64,000 bases of DNA. It comes from Gammaproteobacteria bacterium (lineage in GTDB: Bacteria > Pseudomonadota > Gammaproteobacteria > Xanthomonadales > SZUA-36). Within the stretch, counting starts at the first letter, position 1; each line of letters starts with the position of its first letter. The notes beneath the pieces are model-generated. The model searched no databases and was not told the DNA's origin. It was given only the letters and a program-made list of their open reading frames with translations. The stretch spans positions 1 to 64,000 of the forward strand of contig JAJFLB010000063.1 of NCBI GenBank assembly GCA_021772915.1, given 5' to 3'. The position numbers and the translations under genes are program-made. This document shows positions 44,278 to 53,500 of this stretch, in pieces.

Positions 44278-45858
44278 TTACCCAAGCATCGAGTCTGCGC
44301 ACTTTTCCGCAATCATGATGACAGGTGCGTTGGTGTTGCCTGAAACCAGTGTCGGCATGATGGATGCGTCCACCACTCGCAACTTACCGACCCCATGGAC
44401 CTTGAGATCTGAATCAACCACCGCCATTGAGTCATTCCCCATCTTGCAACTGCCAACCGGGTGGTAAACCGTTTCAGCTTTGCGGCGGATGAAATCCACC
44501 TGTTCAGCGTGTGAGCGAACGGACTCTTCAGGGAAGATGAATCCGTTACGGTGAGCGGCAAACGCCTCCTGCATAAATATTTCCTTTGCCAGGCGGGCGC
44601 TCTCAAGCATCATCCCAAGATCATGTTCAGCTTGCAGATAATTTGGTTTGATCACGGGCGGTTTGAACGGGTCTGCTGACCGGAGGCAGATTTCGCCACG
44701 GCTTTGTGGTCGCAGAGGGCAGGCATGTATGGTCATACCACGACCTTCTATTTTGTTGCGGCCATGGTCATCCAGCATGGCCGGCAAAAAATGAAATTGA
44801 ATGTCCGGCCTGGAGTCTGTTGCCAGATCACTGTTCACGAAGCCACCGGCCTCGGCCAGGTTGGAAGTGGCGGGGCCCTTTTTCCCCAGCAGGTAACGTA
44901 GACCTGCCAGTGTATGGCTGATCTTATCGTAGGTTGCGGGGTTGGAACTTGACACCAGGGTGCAAATATCCAGATGGTCTTGCAGGTTCTTCCCCACACC
45001 TGCCAATTCATGCTGTACGCTGATGTCACTCGCCTGCAAGTGGTCCGCTGGACCGATACCCGACAGCAGCAACAGCTGAGGCGAATTGATGGCCCCGCCA
45101 CTGAGTATGATCTCATTACCGTGGACGTGGTGCCGTTGGCCCTTGTGAACAACTTCAACACCATTTGCACGGCCATTTTCGAGCAAGATCCTGCCGGCCA
45201 GTGTATGGGTTTGTACCTTCAGGTTGGGGCGTCCAAGCGCTGGTTTGAGGTACGCCGCCGAGCTGCTGCAGCGTTTTCCGTTACGCTGGGTTACCTGGTA
45301 AATGCCAAAGCCGGATTTTTGCTCCGAATTAAAGTCATCATTTAGCGGATAACCCAATTGAGCACCCGCCTGTACGAACACCTTGCTCAGCGGATTGGTA
45401 TAGCGCAGGTCCTGTACCGCAAGCGGTCCACCGGTCGCATGCAAGCTCGATGCGCCCCGCTGTTGGTCCTGTGCCTTGAGAAAATAAGGCAAAACCTGCT
45501 CGAAACGCCAACCCGCATTGCCCAGATCTTCCCAATGGTCGTAATCTTCAGCCTGGCCGCGGTGGTAGATCATGGCGTTGATTGAGCTTGAGCCTCCCAA
45601 CAGTTTGCCACGTGGCCAAAATAGTCTGCGCTGATTTAACCCGGCCTGGGGTTCGGTCATATAGGCCCAGTTAATATTGCGATTATTTCGCAGCTGCCAA
45701 AGCCCGGCGGGTATATGGATAAACGGGTTATTATCCGGTCCGCCTGCTTCAAGCAATAAAACACGGTTGGAGGGGTTCTTACTCAGACGATTGGCCATCA
45801 CACAACCGGCAGAACCCGCGCCGACGATAATGTAATCATATTCCATTAGCAAAGGCAC
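44278..45858 (-). CDS. GMC family FAD-dependent oxidoreductase
   Basis: A flavoenzyme of 526 residues related to choline dehydrogenase and alcohol dehydrogenases; the physiological alcohol is not clear. The FAD loop VGAGSAGCVMANRL is near the N-terminus (start may be the ATG at 45846, MEYDYIIVG). GMC signature 1 is in WPRGKLLGGSSSINAMIYHRG, signature 2 in GGAINSPQLLLLSGIGP. The C-terminal catalytic His region YHPVGSCKMG and the final NTNAPVIMIAEK are complete. There is no betB or betI beside it. It is divergent from the RND pump gene. Confidence 0.92.
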   Translation of the reverse strand: MPLLMEYDYIIVGAGSAGCVMANRLSKNPSNRVLLLEAGGPDNNPFIHIPAGLWQLRNNRNINWAYMTEPQAGLNQRRLFWPRGKLLGGSSSINAMIYHRGQAEDYDHWEDLGNAGWRFEQVLPYFLKAQDQQRGASSLHATGGPLAVQDLRYTNPLSKVFVQAGAQLGYPLNDDFNSEQKSGFGIYQVTQRNGKRCSSSAAYLKPALGRPNLKVQTHTLAGRILLENGRANGVEVVHKGQRHHVHGNEIILSGGAINSPQLLLLSGIGPADHLQASDISVQHELAGVGKNLQDHLDICTLVSSSNPATYDKISHTLAGLRYLLGKKGPATSNLAEAGGFVNSDLATDSRPDIQFHFLPAMLDDHGRNKIEGRGMTIHACPLRPQSRGEICLRSADPFKPPVIKPNYLQAEHDLGMMLESARLAKEIFMQEAFAAHRNGFIFPEESVRSHAEQVDFIRRKAETVYHPVGSCKMGNDSMAVVDSDLKVHGVGKLRVVDASIMPTLVSGNTNAPVIMIAEKCADSMLG

Positions 45859-45955
45859 CTTTGAGTTGAGCGGACTGTGTTGTTTGCATCATACACAATG
45901 GCCCAATTCGGGTATAGTTGACCCTTGAACCACCGATGAAACCGAGGCACCAGCT

Positions 45956-48900
45956 TTGACCCTGACGCGTATATCCCTGGGCAACCCCGTTGCAGTGATC
46001 GTTGCCGGTATTTTAATCGTGATTTTCGGCACGCTGAGCCTGTTGCGGCTGCCTATTCAGATGACACCGGAGATTGAGCGACCGGAAATTTCCATCCGGA
46101 CGCCCTGGCGTTCATCCGCGCCCAACGAAGTGGAGTCAGAAATCATCGAACCACAGGAAGACGTACTGCGCAGCGTGCCCGGTCTGCTCAAAATGTCTTC
46201 GACCGCCAGTTTTGGCAGCGGCAGTGTGCAGTTGGAGTTTGCCATCGGCACTGACATGAACCGCGCCCTGATCGAGGTGATGAACCGCCTGAATCAGGTG
46301 CCCAGATATCCGGTGGATGCAAACGAACCGGTCATCAGTGTGGGCGGGAACCGCTTTGAAAAAGTAATCGCCTGGTTTGCAGTGCGCCGAAAACCTGGCA
46401 ACGAAACACCGATTGACTCCTATCAGGACTTTCTTGAGGAGACAGTGATCACACGTCTTGAAAGGGTACCCGGTGTTTCCAGGACCGGTGCTTTTGGTGG
46501 TCGTACTCACGAGGTGAGAATCACTTTTGATCCTTACAAGGCAGCCAATATAGGTCTGGATCTGACGGCAATATCCGGTGAACTGGGTGCTAACGCAAAT
46601 ATTTCGGCCGGCAGTACCGAAGTTGGCAGACGCCAGTACACGGTACGTTTCAGCGGCAAGTACGAAATTGAGTCACTTGGCGACCTGGTGCTTGCGTGGC
46701 GCGAGGGTGAACCTGTTCGTTTACGGGACATCGCGAAAATTGAAATGGCCATGGTGGATCCGTCCACGGTTCTCCACCAGAACGGCGGGCCATCCATTGC
46801 CGTTAACATCATTCCGGAATCAGGCGTCAATGTGCTCGAAGTGATGGCGGCCATCAAGGCTACTGTTGCTGACCTGAATGGAAACGAACTTGACCGTGCC
46901 GGTCTGGAAATGAGCCAGAATTATGATGAATCCATTTATGTCTTGAGTTCCATAGGCATGGTGCGCAACAACCTACTGTTGGGTATGGGCCTCGCAATCG
47001 TGGTTTTATGGTGGTTCCTGCGCAAGTTCCGGGCCACACTGATTGTAGCCCTGGCCATTCCATTGTGTATGTTTGCGGCATTTATTGTGCTCAACACCGT
47101 GGGCAGGACGCTGAACATTATTTCACTCGCTGGCCTGGCGTTCGCAACGGGTATGGTGCTCGATGCTGCCATCGTGGTGTTGGAAAACATATTCAGACAG
47201 CGTGAGGAAGGTCGCAGTGGTGATGAGGCTTCGGAACGGGGTACATTGCAGGTGTGGGGTGCGCTACTTGCCTCCACCGCCACCACGGTGGCCATCTTTA
47301 TGCCGGTGGTGTTCTTGCAGGATGAGGCAGGTCAGCTGTTTGGTGACCTTGCCATTACGATCTCGGCGGCGGTTACCGCGTCCTTGCTGGTAGCAGTGAC
47401 GGTATTGCCATCGGCCGCATCAAACTGGATCAAGGGCAGTGCAATTGAAGACGTGCATCGTCATTGGTGGCGCTGGATTACTGACCATATCATGACCTGG
47501 ACGGATACTCCCGGCCGCCGCCGCCGCTGGGTCGGAGCGTTGACCATGGTGCCATTGGTACTGGTGATACTGCTCAAACCGGCTGCCGATTACCTTCCGG
47601 AAGGCAAGCGTAATTTTATTTTTGGGTTCATGGTGGCACCGCCCGGTCTGGGTATTGAAACCGCCAAAAAAGAGGTCATGAGTGTGATTGACCAGCGTCT
47701 GGCACCCCATATCAATGGTGAACATCGATTGCAAATGGACAGTTACTTTCTCGGCTCCTCACGTGGGTTTGGCACTTTTATCGGTGGGACAGCCACAGAC
47801 CCGGGCGATGTGGATGAACTGATTGGGGTTTTTAATGCTGAAATACTCACTGGTTTTCCCGATACATTTGCCTTTGCTGGACGCCGTGCGATTTTTGGCG
47901 GGTCGAGGGGAGGTCGACAAATTAACGTTGACCTGCACGCAGATTCCTTCGAGTCACTGATAACGGCGGGTCAGGCCGGGTTTGCCGCCATTTTGACGGC
48001 CCTGCCGGGTGCCACCGTGAGACCGCTACCCGGTCTCGAGCAGGCTGAGCCGGAATTACGCCTGATCCCGGACGACCGCCGTATTGCCGAGGTCGGTTGG
48101 AATCGTGCCCGGATGGCGACCATCATCCGCGCCATGGGTGACGGTGCTTTCATGGGTGAGTACTTTGATGGGACACGACGTTATAACGTCATTATGCGTG
48201 CTGAGGAGTGGTACTCACCGGAAGAACTGGCAGCCTTGCCGGTGGCGACGGCCGGTGGTGAGGTTCTGACCATCGGCGAGTTGGCCAGGGTTACACGTAC
48301 GTCTGGCCCCTCACAAATTCGCAGGGTCGACCGCAAGCGCACGCTCACATTGCAGGTAACACCACCCGGGGCCATGGCACTGGAGGAAGCGATCAGCAAG
48401 ATTGATGAACAGGTGTTGCCGGCGATCCTTGAGCAGTTACCGCAGGAGGCTTCAATTCGGATGCGGGGCACTGCTGAGGCATTGGAGCAGGCCTTGAAGA
48501 GTATGTCGGGCAGCTTTGCGCTCGCCATTGTTATTCTGTACTTGTTGATATCTGCCTTATTCCGCTCTTTCAGGGACTCACTGCTTGTTATCATGAGTAT
48601 CCCGATGGCAACCGTAGGCGGTGTCATCTCCCTGCGTCTAATGGATGTAGCACTATTTGCAAGTGGCGGTCAGCAAATGGACCTGTTGACGATGATTGGT
48701 TTTGTCATTTTGCTGGGTCTGGTGGTGAATAACTCCATTTTGCTGGTATACCGATCGCGGGACGCGGAACGAGAGGGAATGGCGCGCAGGGATGCGGTGG
48801 AAAGCGCGGTGAGGTTGCGCTTGCGGCCTATTCTGATGAGTACGATGACCAGCGTTTTCGGCATGCTGCCGTTGATGCTGATGCCGGGCTCTGGCACCGA

Positions 48901-49051
48901 GCTATATCGGGGCATGGCCACGGTTATTGTTGGCGGTATGTTGGTCAGCGCATTGTTTACACTGATTCTTTTGCCCAGCTTACTGCGTACCAACGAAACC
49001 GCTTTCCCCGCAAAGCGTACCGGATCAACCGCAACTTTGGGTCAGGCATAG
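45956..49051 (+). CDS. RND family efflux permease
   Basis: An inner-membrane, proton-driven exporter of 1031 residues with 12 membrane helices and two large periplasmic loops. It begins with TTG (TLTRISLGNPVAVIVAGILI, helix 1). Helix 4 carries the proton-relay position as GMVLDAAIVVLEN: Asp403 is present but the neighbour that is a second Asp in AcrB is Ala404. The C-terminal half keeps GLVVNNSILLVYRSRDAERE and RPILMSTMTSVFGMLPLML. It is followed after 4 bp by its adaptor, the reverse of the common adaptor-permease order; no outer-membrane TolC partner is nearby. Substrates unknown. Confidence 0.94.
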   Translation: MTLTRISLGNPVAVIVAGILIVIFGTLSLLRLPIQMTPEIERPEISIRTPWRSSAPNEVESEIIEPQEDVLRSVPGLLKMSSTASFGSGSVQLEFAIGTDMNRALIEVMNRLNQVPRYPVDANEPVISVGGNRFEKVIAWFAVRRKPGNETPIDSYQDFLEETVITRLERVPGVSRTGAFGGRTHEVRITFDPYKAANIGLDLTAISGELGANANISAGSTEVGRRQYTVRFSGKYEIESLGDLVLAWREGEPVRLRDIAKIEMAMVDPSTVLHQNGGPSIAVNIIPESGVNVLEVMAAIKATVADLNGNELDRAGLEMSQNYDESIYVLSSIGMVRNNLLLGMGLAIVVLWWFLRKFRATLIVALAIPLCMFAAFIVLNTVGRTLNIISLAGLAFATGMVLDAAIVVLENIFRQREEGRSGDEASERGTLQVWGALLASTATTVAIFMPVVFLQDEAGQLFGDLAITISAAVTASLLVAVTVLPSAASNWIKGSAIEDVHRHWWRWITDHIMTWTDTPGRRRRWVGALTMVPLVLVILLKPAADYLPEGKRNFIFGFMVAPPGLGIETAKKEVMSVIDQRLAPHINGEHRLQMDSYFLGSSRGFGTFIGGTATDPGDVDELIGVFNAEILTGFPDTFAFAGRRAIFGGSRGGRQINVDLHADSFESLITAGQAGFAAILTALPGATVRPLPGLEQAEPELRLIPDDRRIAEVGWNRARMATIIRAMGDGAFMGEYFDGTRRYNVIMRAEEWYSPEELAALPVATAGGEVLTIGELARVTRTSGPSQIRRVDRKRTLTLQVTPPGAMALEEAISKIDEQVLPAILEQLPQEASIRMRGTAEALEQALKSMSGSFALAIVILYLLISALFRSFRDSLLVIMSIPMATVGGVISLRLMDVALFASGGQQMDLLTMIGFVILLGLVVNNSILLVYRSRDAEREGMARRDAVESAVRLRLRPILMSTMTSVFGMLPLMLMPGSGTELYRGMATVIVGGMLVSALFTLILLPSLLRTNETAFPAKRTGSTATLGQA

Positions 49052-49055
49052 GAAG

Positions 49056-50099
49056 ATGAAAAAACTAATTATTCTGCTTGGAACGGCGATATTGGTGTTC
49101 CCCATCATCGGGTTGTCCCAGGACGCCGGGCGTGCGGCTACCGTACGTGTCGCCCAGGCTTCAATACAGTCACTGGCACCAGTGATCATCGTACCCGGCA
49201 CCGTGATCTCACGAAATGATGCAAAACTTGCCGCAGAAGTTGCCGGTCGTCTGATCATGGTGGCAGAGGTGGGTACCGTGGTAGACCAGGGCGAGGCTGT
49301 GGCTTCCATTGAGGACACCCTCGTAAAGTTAAGAAAAGATGAGCAAGAAGCTGAAGTAATAAGGGCTCAAGCCAGACTGAGATATCTCGAAAGTGAGGAA
49401 CGGCGCTACGTAAAGTTGGCTGATTCGAACCTGGCGGCAGCCACCAAACTGGAGGAGACACGATCAGACCGGGATGTATCCCGGGGTGATTTGCAGGTGG
49501 CAAGGTCACGCCTGGCGCAAATTGAAGTTCAGCTGGCTCGTACCAGGATTGGTGCACCATTTGGCGGGATTGTCGTGGAACGATTGACGATGCCCGGCGA
49601 GCGTGTTGACGTCGGCGATAATGTCGTTCGCATGGTGGACCAGCAACATCTCGAGGTGATTGCCAGGGCTCCACTGGAATATTTTTCTTATCTATCAGCC
49701 GGTCAACAGCTGGAGTTGAAAGCGGGTGAGAAAATGGCGCGTGGCTCGGTCAGAACGGTCGTCGCCGTGGGGTCTGAAAATACCCATCAATTTGAGCTCA
49801 GGCTTGATATTGAAGGTAAACGTTTTCCCGTCGGCCAGACCTTGCGGGTTTACGTCCCTACTTCTGAACTACGTGATGCATTGGTTGTACCGCGTGATGC
49901 ACTTGTCTTAAGACCTAACGGAATTTCTGTTTTTGTGGTGGGAGATGATCAAACGGCGAGACAGGTTACGGTTACAACAGGTATTGGTGCGGGTGAGCAG
50001 ATAGAAGTTATCGGTAATCTCGACGCTGGTGACAGGGTGGTTACAAGAGGGAACGAGCGTCTGCGCCCGGGACAGTCTGTCTCCATCAGCGGTGGATAA
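49056..50099 (+). CDS. RND efflux periplasmic adaptor subunit
   Basis: A membrane fusion protein (HlyD/AcrA type) of 347 residues. It has a signal sequence (about 1-21, LIILLGTAILVFPIIGLSQ), a split lipoyl domain (KLAAEVAGRLIMVAEVGTVV ... RIGAPFGGIVVERLTMPGER), an alpha hairpin (about 95-150), and beta-barrel and membrane-proximal domains (AGQQLELKAGEKMARGSV; LVVPRDALVLRPNGISVFVV). It links the permease to an outer-membrane channel. It starts 4 bp after the permease stop and is 3 bp before the next gene. Confidence 0.94.
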   Translation: MKKLIILLGTAILVFPIIGLSQDAGRAATVRVAQASIQSLAPVIIVPGTVISRNDAKLAAEVAGRLIMVAEVGTVVDQGEAVASIEDTLVKLRKDEQEAEVIRAQARLRYLESEERRYVKLADSNLAAATKLEETRSDRDVSRGDLQVARSRLAQIEVQLARTRIGAPFGGIVVERLTMPGERVDVGDNVVRMVDQQHLEVIARAPLEYFSYLSAGQQLELKAGEKMARGSVRTVVAVGSENTHQFELRLDIEGKRFPVGQTLRVYVPTSELRDALVVPRDALVLRPNGISVFVVGDDQTARQVTVTTGIGAGEQIEVIGNLDAGDRVVTRGNERLRPGQSVSISGG

Positions 50100-50102
50100 T
50101 CT

Positions 50103-51362
50103 TTGTCCAATCTGATCCAGCTTCGGCAGGGTGAGTGGCCACGGTTTCTGCTTGCTTTTGCTTATTTCTTTTTCCTGCTGGCCGGGTACTTCATGTTGCG
50201 CCCAATACGCGGCACGGTGGCGGCTAACTATTCCGGATCTCTGCATTTACTGTATACGGCCACCTTTATTTCAATGTTGCTGATAGTTCCGGTTTTTGGC
50301 CTGCTGGTGGCAAAATTCCGGCGTGGGCAATTTGTTCCCGGTATTTACCTGTTTTTCATTTCGAACCTGGTTTTTTTTGCGTTTGCATTTAAAGACGCTG
50401 AACCCGGTGATTGGGTTCAATACGGCTTTTACGTCTGGCTGAGCGTATTCAACCTGTTCGTTGTGTCTATTTTTTGGAGTTTTATGGCCGATATATTCCA
50501 TCCGGATCAAGCCCAGCGTCTGTTTGGCAGCATCATGGCCGGTGGTAGCCTGGGTGCAATTTCCGGGCCTTTGCTGACCGCACAGTGGGTGGGGGAAATT
50601 GGCACCGGCGGGGTCATGACACTCGCCATATTTTGCCTGCTGCTGGCGACCACTCTGGCTATTACGCTGGGACGCTTCGAACGCAATCAAAGTCAGGACC
50701 AACCCACCAGGGTTATTGGTGGCAGTATCTGGGAAGGTGCCGTCCATGTCTTCAAATCCAGGTACATGCTACTGATTTGCCTGTTGATGTTAAGCCACAA
50801 TCTGACCTCCACTTTTTTGTACAACGGGCTGGCGGTGCTGGTCGATCAGAATATTATCGGTTTTGCTGAGCGCACCCGCTTTTTCAGTCACGTCGATCTT
50901 GCGGTGCAGGTGTTGGCGTTTTTGTTCCAGTTTCTGATTACCTCACGGCTGGTTATTTATCTTGGGATGTCGCGAACTGCAATCCTGCCTCCCATCCTGT
51001 TGGCAGCGGGCTTTACCCTGCTGGGTAGTTCACTGGGGCTGGTGCTATTCGCTGCTGTACAAGTTGCGCAACGGGCACTGAATTACGGTCTGCTGGGACC
51101 GGTCAAGGAAATGCTGTTTACCGTTGTCGGGCGAGAGACCAAGTACAAAAGTAAGAACTTTATCGACACTGTGGTTTACCGCGGCAGTGACGTCACGGCC
51201 AGTTGGCTGTTCAAGGGAATGTTGAGTGCAGGGCTTTCAATCAGTCAGATTGCCTGGGTTTATATTCCGATCCTGGCTATCTGGGGTGTCGGCGCCTGGC
51301 ACCTCGGCAAGGCGTATACAGGTTTGAAGCTTCAGTTCAAACCTCCGACCGTCAATGATTGA
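50103..51362 (+). CDS. MFS-type carrier related to Npt1/Npt2 nucleotide translocases
   Basis: A membrane protein of 419 residues with about 12 helices, beginning from TTG with LIQLRQGEWPRFLLAFAYFF. The region GYFMLRPIRGTVAANYSG and the later ALNYGLLGPVKEMLFTVVGR, KYKSKNFIDTVVYRGSD resemble the Npt1/Npt2 ADP/ATP carrier superfamily, which has free-living members of unknown cargo. In a free-living cell energy parasitism is unlikely, so another substrate is expected. Its 3-bp distance from the RND adaptor suggests co-expression. Confidence 0.82.
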   Translation: MSNLIQLRQGEWPRFLLAFAYFFFLLAGYFMLRPIRGTVAANYSGSLHLLYTATFISMLLIVPVFGLLVAKFRRGQFVPGIYLFFISNLVFFAFAFKDAEPGDWVQYGFYVWLSVFNLFVVSIFWSFMADIFHPDQAQRLFGSIMAGGSLGAISGPLLTAQWVGEIGTGGVMTLAIFCLLLATTLAITLGRFERNQSQDQPTRVIGGSIWEGAVHVFKSRYMLLICLLMLSHNLTSTFLYNGLAVLVDQNIIGFAERTRFFSHVDLAVQVLAFLFQFLITSRLVIYLGMSRTAILPPILLAAGFTLLGSSLGLVLFAAVQVAQRALNYGLLGPVKEMLFTVVGRETKYKSKNFIDTVVYRGSDVTASWLFKGMLSAGLSISQIAWVYIPILAIWGVGAWHLGKAYTGLKLQFKPPTVND

Positions 51363-51368
51363 ACAAAA

Positions 51369-51938
51369 ATGACCAAGCGTCTCCACCTAACCAACCAGAA
51401 AGACTGGCGCTTATGGCTTAAAGATAACCACCTCAAAGAACAGGCTGTTTGGCTAATTTACTACAAAAAGCACACGGGAAAGCGGCGGATTCCGTATGAC
51501 CAAGCAGTGGAGGAGGCGCTATGTTTTGGGTGGATTGACAGTATCGTCAAGAGGATTGACGACGCCAGGTACATGCAAAAATTTACCCCGCGGAAGAAAA
51601 AAAGCAAGTGGTCTGCTCTGAACAAGCGGCGGGTCGCGAAATTGATCCGCAGTCGGAAAATGAGGAAGGCTGGTTTAGAGAAAATTGAAGTTGCCAAAAT
51701 TAGCGGGGTCTGGGATGAAATTAAACCATCAGCGCGGGTATTTGGTATACCTGCCGAGCTAGGGGAAGCACTACACTTAAATGAGGACGCCAGGGAATTG
51801 TTTGCAAGTCTGGCCCCTTCATACAGGAATCAATTTGCTGGCTGGGTAGCAAGTGCAAAGAAAGAAGTGACCAGGCAAAGACGGGTGAAAGAGGTAATGC
51901 GCCTTCTGGCCGCGAAGCAAAAACTCGGTATGAAATGA
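51369..51938 (+). CDS. YdeI/OmpD-associated family protein
   Basis: A 189-residue protein of the bacteriocin-protection YdeI family. Conserved parts are the WLKDNHLKEQAVWLIYYKKH block, the motif YDQAVEEALCFGWIDSIVKR (about 40-60), then RYMQKFTPRKKKSKWSALNK. A basic C-terminal half ends KEVMRLLAAKQKLGMK. The molecular activity is not known to me. It lies 6 bp after the carrier gene and overlaps the next gene by 4 bp. Confidence 0.9.
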   Translation: MTKRLHLTNQKDWRLWLKDNHLKEQAVWLIYYKKHTGKRRIPYDQAVEEALCFGWIDSIVKRIDDARYMQKFTPRKKKSKWSALNKRRVAKLIRSRKMRKAGLEKIEVAKISGVWDEIKPSARVFGIPAELGEALHLNEDARELFASLAPSYRNQFAGWVASAKKEVTRQRRVKEVMRLLAAKQKLGMK

Positions 51939-52924
51939 AATCCGCCAGTATTATGGGTAAATTGTTTTGCAAACCGACGGGTGTTATGAATTTGGCATTG
52001 TTTAGATGGGCGCTGGTGTCAGTCCTGTTTGCTGCTGTCAGTTCTTCCGCTTTTGCCGCGGACGAGGATCCCTATCTCTATATATTGGGTGTTACCCAGG
52101 ATGCCGGGTATCCGCAGGCGGGCAATTATGCAGCACACTCCATGCCGGGTTGGAAGGACCCTGTTCTTAGACGGGGTTCAGCATCACTTGGGCTAATTGA
52201 CCCCGAGTTCAAAAAAAAGTACATGTTTGATGCTACACCGAACTTTCCGGCGCAGCTTTTCGATCTCGAGACGGAAGCACCCGGCGAGCGCTACGAGTTT
52301 GCTGGGATTTTCCTTACCCATGCTCATATTGGCCATTATGCAGGACTCATGTTCCTGGGTCATGAAGCCATGGGCGCATCACATGTTCCTGTGTATGTCA
52401 TGCCGAGAATGAGGCAGTTCCTGAACACAAATGGGCCCTGGAGTCAGTTGGTTAATTACAAGAATATCTCTCTCGAACCATTGCAAAATGGCGCACCAAG
52501 AACGTTAGGCCGTCTCAAAGTGACGCCGTTTCTGGTTCCCCACAGAGATGAATATTCTGAAACCGTAGGATATCGCATTGATGGCCCCAACAAATCAGCG
52601 ATATTTATCCCTGATATTGACAAGTGGTCCGACTGGCAGACCGATCTGTCTGACCTGGTGAAAGCCGTAGATTTCGCTTTGATTGATGCCACATTTTTTG
52701 CACCAGGAGAGTTGCCAGGGCGTGACATGTCGAAGATTCTGCATCCATTTGTCACTGAGAGCATGGATAGCCTCAATAAACTCTCTCACAAAGATCGAAA
52801 TAAAGTGTGGTTTATTCATATGAATCACACCAACCCATTGCTGAATTCAAATAGCAAGGAGAGCCAACGGGTTCGGTCGGAGGGTTTTAATATTGCAACG
52901 GAAGGCAAGCGGCTGGATTTGTAA
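51935..52924 (+). CDS. Exported metallo-beta-lactamase-fold protein, PqqB-like
   Basis: A 329-residue protein with an N-terminal export signal (MNLALFRWALVSVLFAAVSS then SAFA, cleavage after AFA). The ATG at 51986 would give a tidier signal peptide than 51935, but the mature protein is the same. The fold resembles PqqB: early LGVTQDAGYPQAGN and late FIHMNHTNPLLNS. The metal-binding motif reads HAHIGH (129-134), where the usual MBL motif HxHxDH has Asp at the fifth place; here it is Gly133. No pqq genes are nearby. A hydrolase role is plausible; the altered motif leaves activity open. Confidence 0.82.
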   Translation: MKSASIMGKLFCKPTGVMNLALFRWALVSVLFAAVSSSAFAADEDPYLYILGVTQDAGYPQAGNYAAHSMPGWKDPVLRRGSASLGLIDPEFKKKYMFDATPNFPAQLFDLETEAPGERYEFAGIFLTHAHIGHYAGLMFLGHEAMGASHVPVYVMPRMRQFLNTNGPWSQLVNYKNISLEPLQNGAPRTLGRLKVTPFLVPHRDEYSETVGYRIDGPNKSAIFIPDIDKWSDWQTDLSDLVKAVDFALIDATFFAPGELPGRDMSKILHPFVTESMDSLNKLSHKDRNKVWFIHMNHTNPLLNSNSKESQRVRSEGFNIATEGKRLDL

Positions 52925-52978
52925 GGAACAGCCCATCGCCAAGGTGGCATTGTGTGTGGTCGAATACAGGAGAGATGA

Positions 52979-53461
52979 ATGCCCGGTTTAGAAATTCGTA
53001 ATGCGACGATTGAAGATTCAGCCCTGATTCTCCACTTCGTCACTGAGCTTGCCATTTATGAAAAAGAAGAAGCAGCTGTGGTCGCTACAAAGTCTGACAT
53101 TGAAAAGTCGATTTTTGGTAGTGATTCAACAACCCACGCCATCATTTGTGCTTTAGACGGAGAGCCTGTTGGTCTTGCGGTCTACTTTTTTAATTACTCA
53201 ACCTGGCTCGGTAAGCATGGTCTTTACCTTGAAGATTTGTACGTTTCCCGCGAACACAGAAACGCCGGTGCGGGTAAGGCGTTGCTAAGGCACCTCGCAA
53301 ACATTGCACTTTCCAGGGATTGTGGCCGCTTTGAGTGGAATGTACTTGATTGGAACGAACTCGCGATACGGTTCTATACGTCGATTGGCGCGAAGCCACA
53401 AGATGGATGGGTCGGATACCGACTGTCCGGGAAGGCCCTTGTGGAGTTTGCCAACAGCTGA
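52979..53461 (+). CDS. GNAT family N-acetyltransferase
   Basis: A 160-residue acetyl-CoA-dependent acetyltransferase. It begins EIRNATIEDSALILHFV (motif C region), has the acetyl-CoA loop YVSREHRNAGAGKALLRHLA (about 84-105) and a late NVLDWNELAIRFYTSIGAKP helix. The overall pattern is close to spermidine/diamine acetyltransferases (SSAT type), but substrate is a guess. GAGAG precedes the ATG (52977 region). It is 54 bp after the PqqB-like gene and faces the ABC ATPase. Confidence 0.88.
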   Translation: MPGLEIRNATIEDSALILHFVTELAIYEKEEAAVVATKSDIEKSIFGSDSTTHAIICALDGEPVGLAVYFFNYSTWLGKHGLYLEDLYVSREHRNAGAGKALLRHLANIALSRDCGRFEWNVLDWNELAIRFYTSIGAKPQDGWVGYRLSGKALVEFANS

Positions 53462-53500
53462 CTGCACGTGGATTAACTGGCAGAAACGCTGCATCGGGAC

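Noticed and set aside
45883-45918. Promoter for the RND operon (TTGCAT / TATAGT)
   Set aside because: The spacing of about 23-24 bp is too long; only the -10-like box remains.
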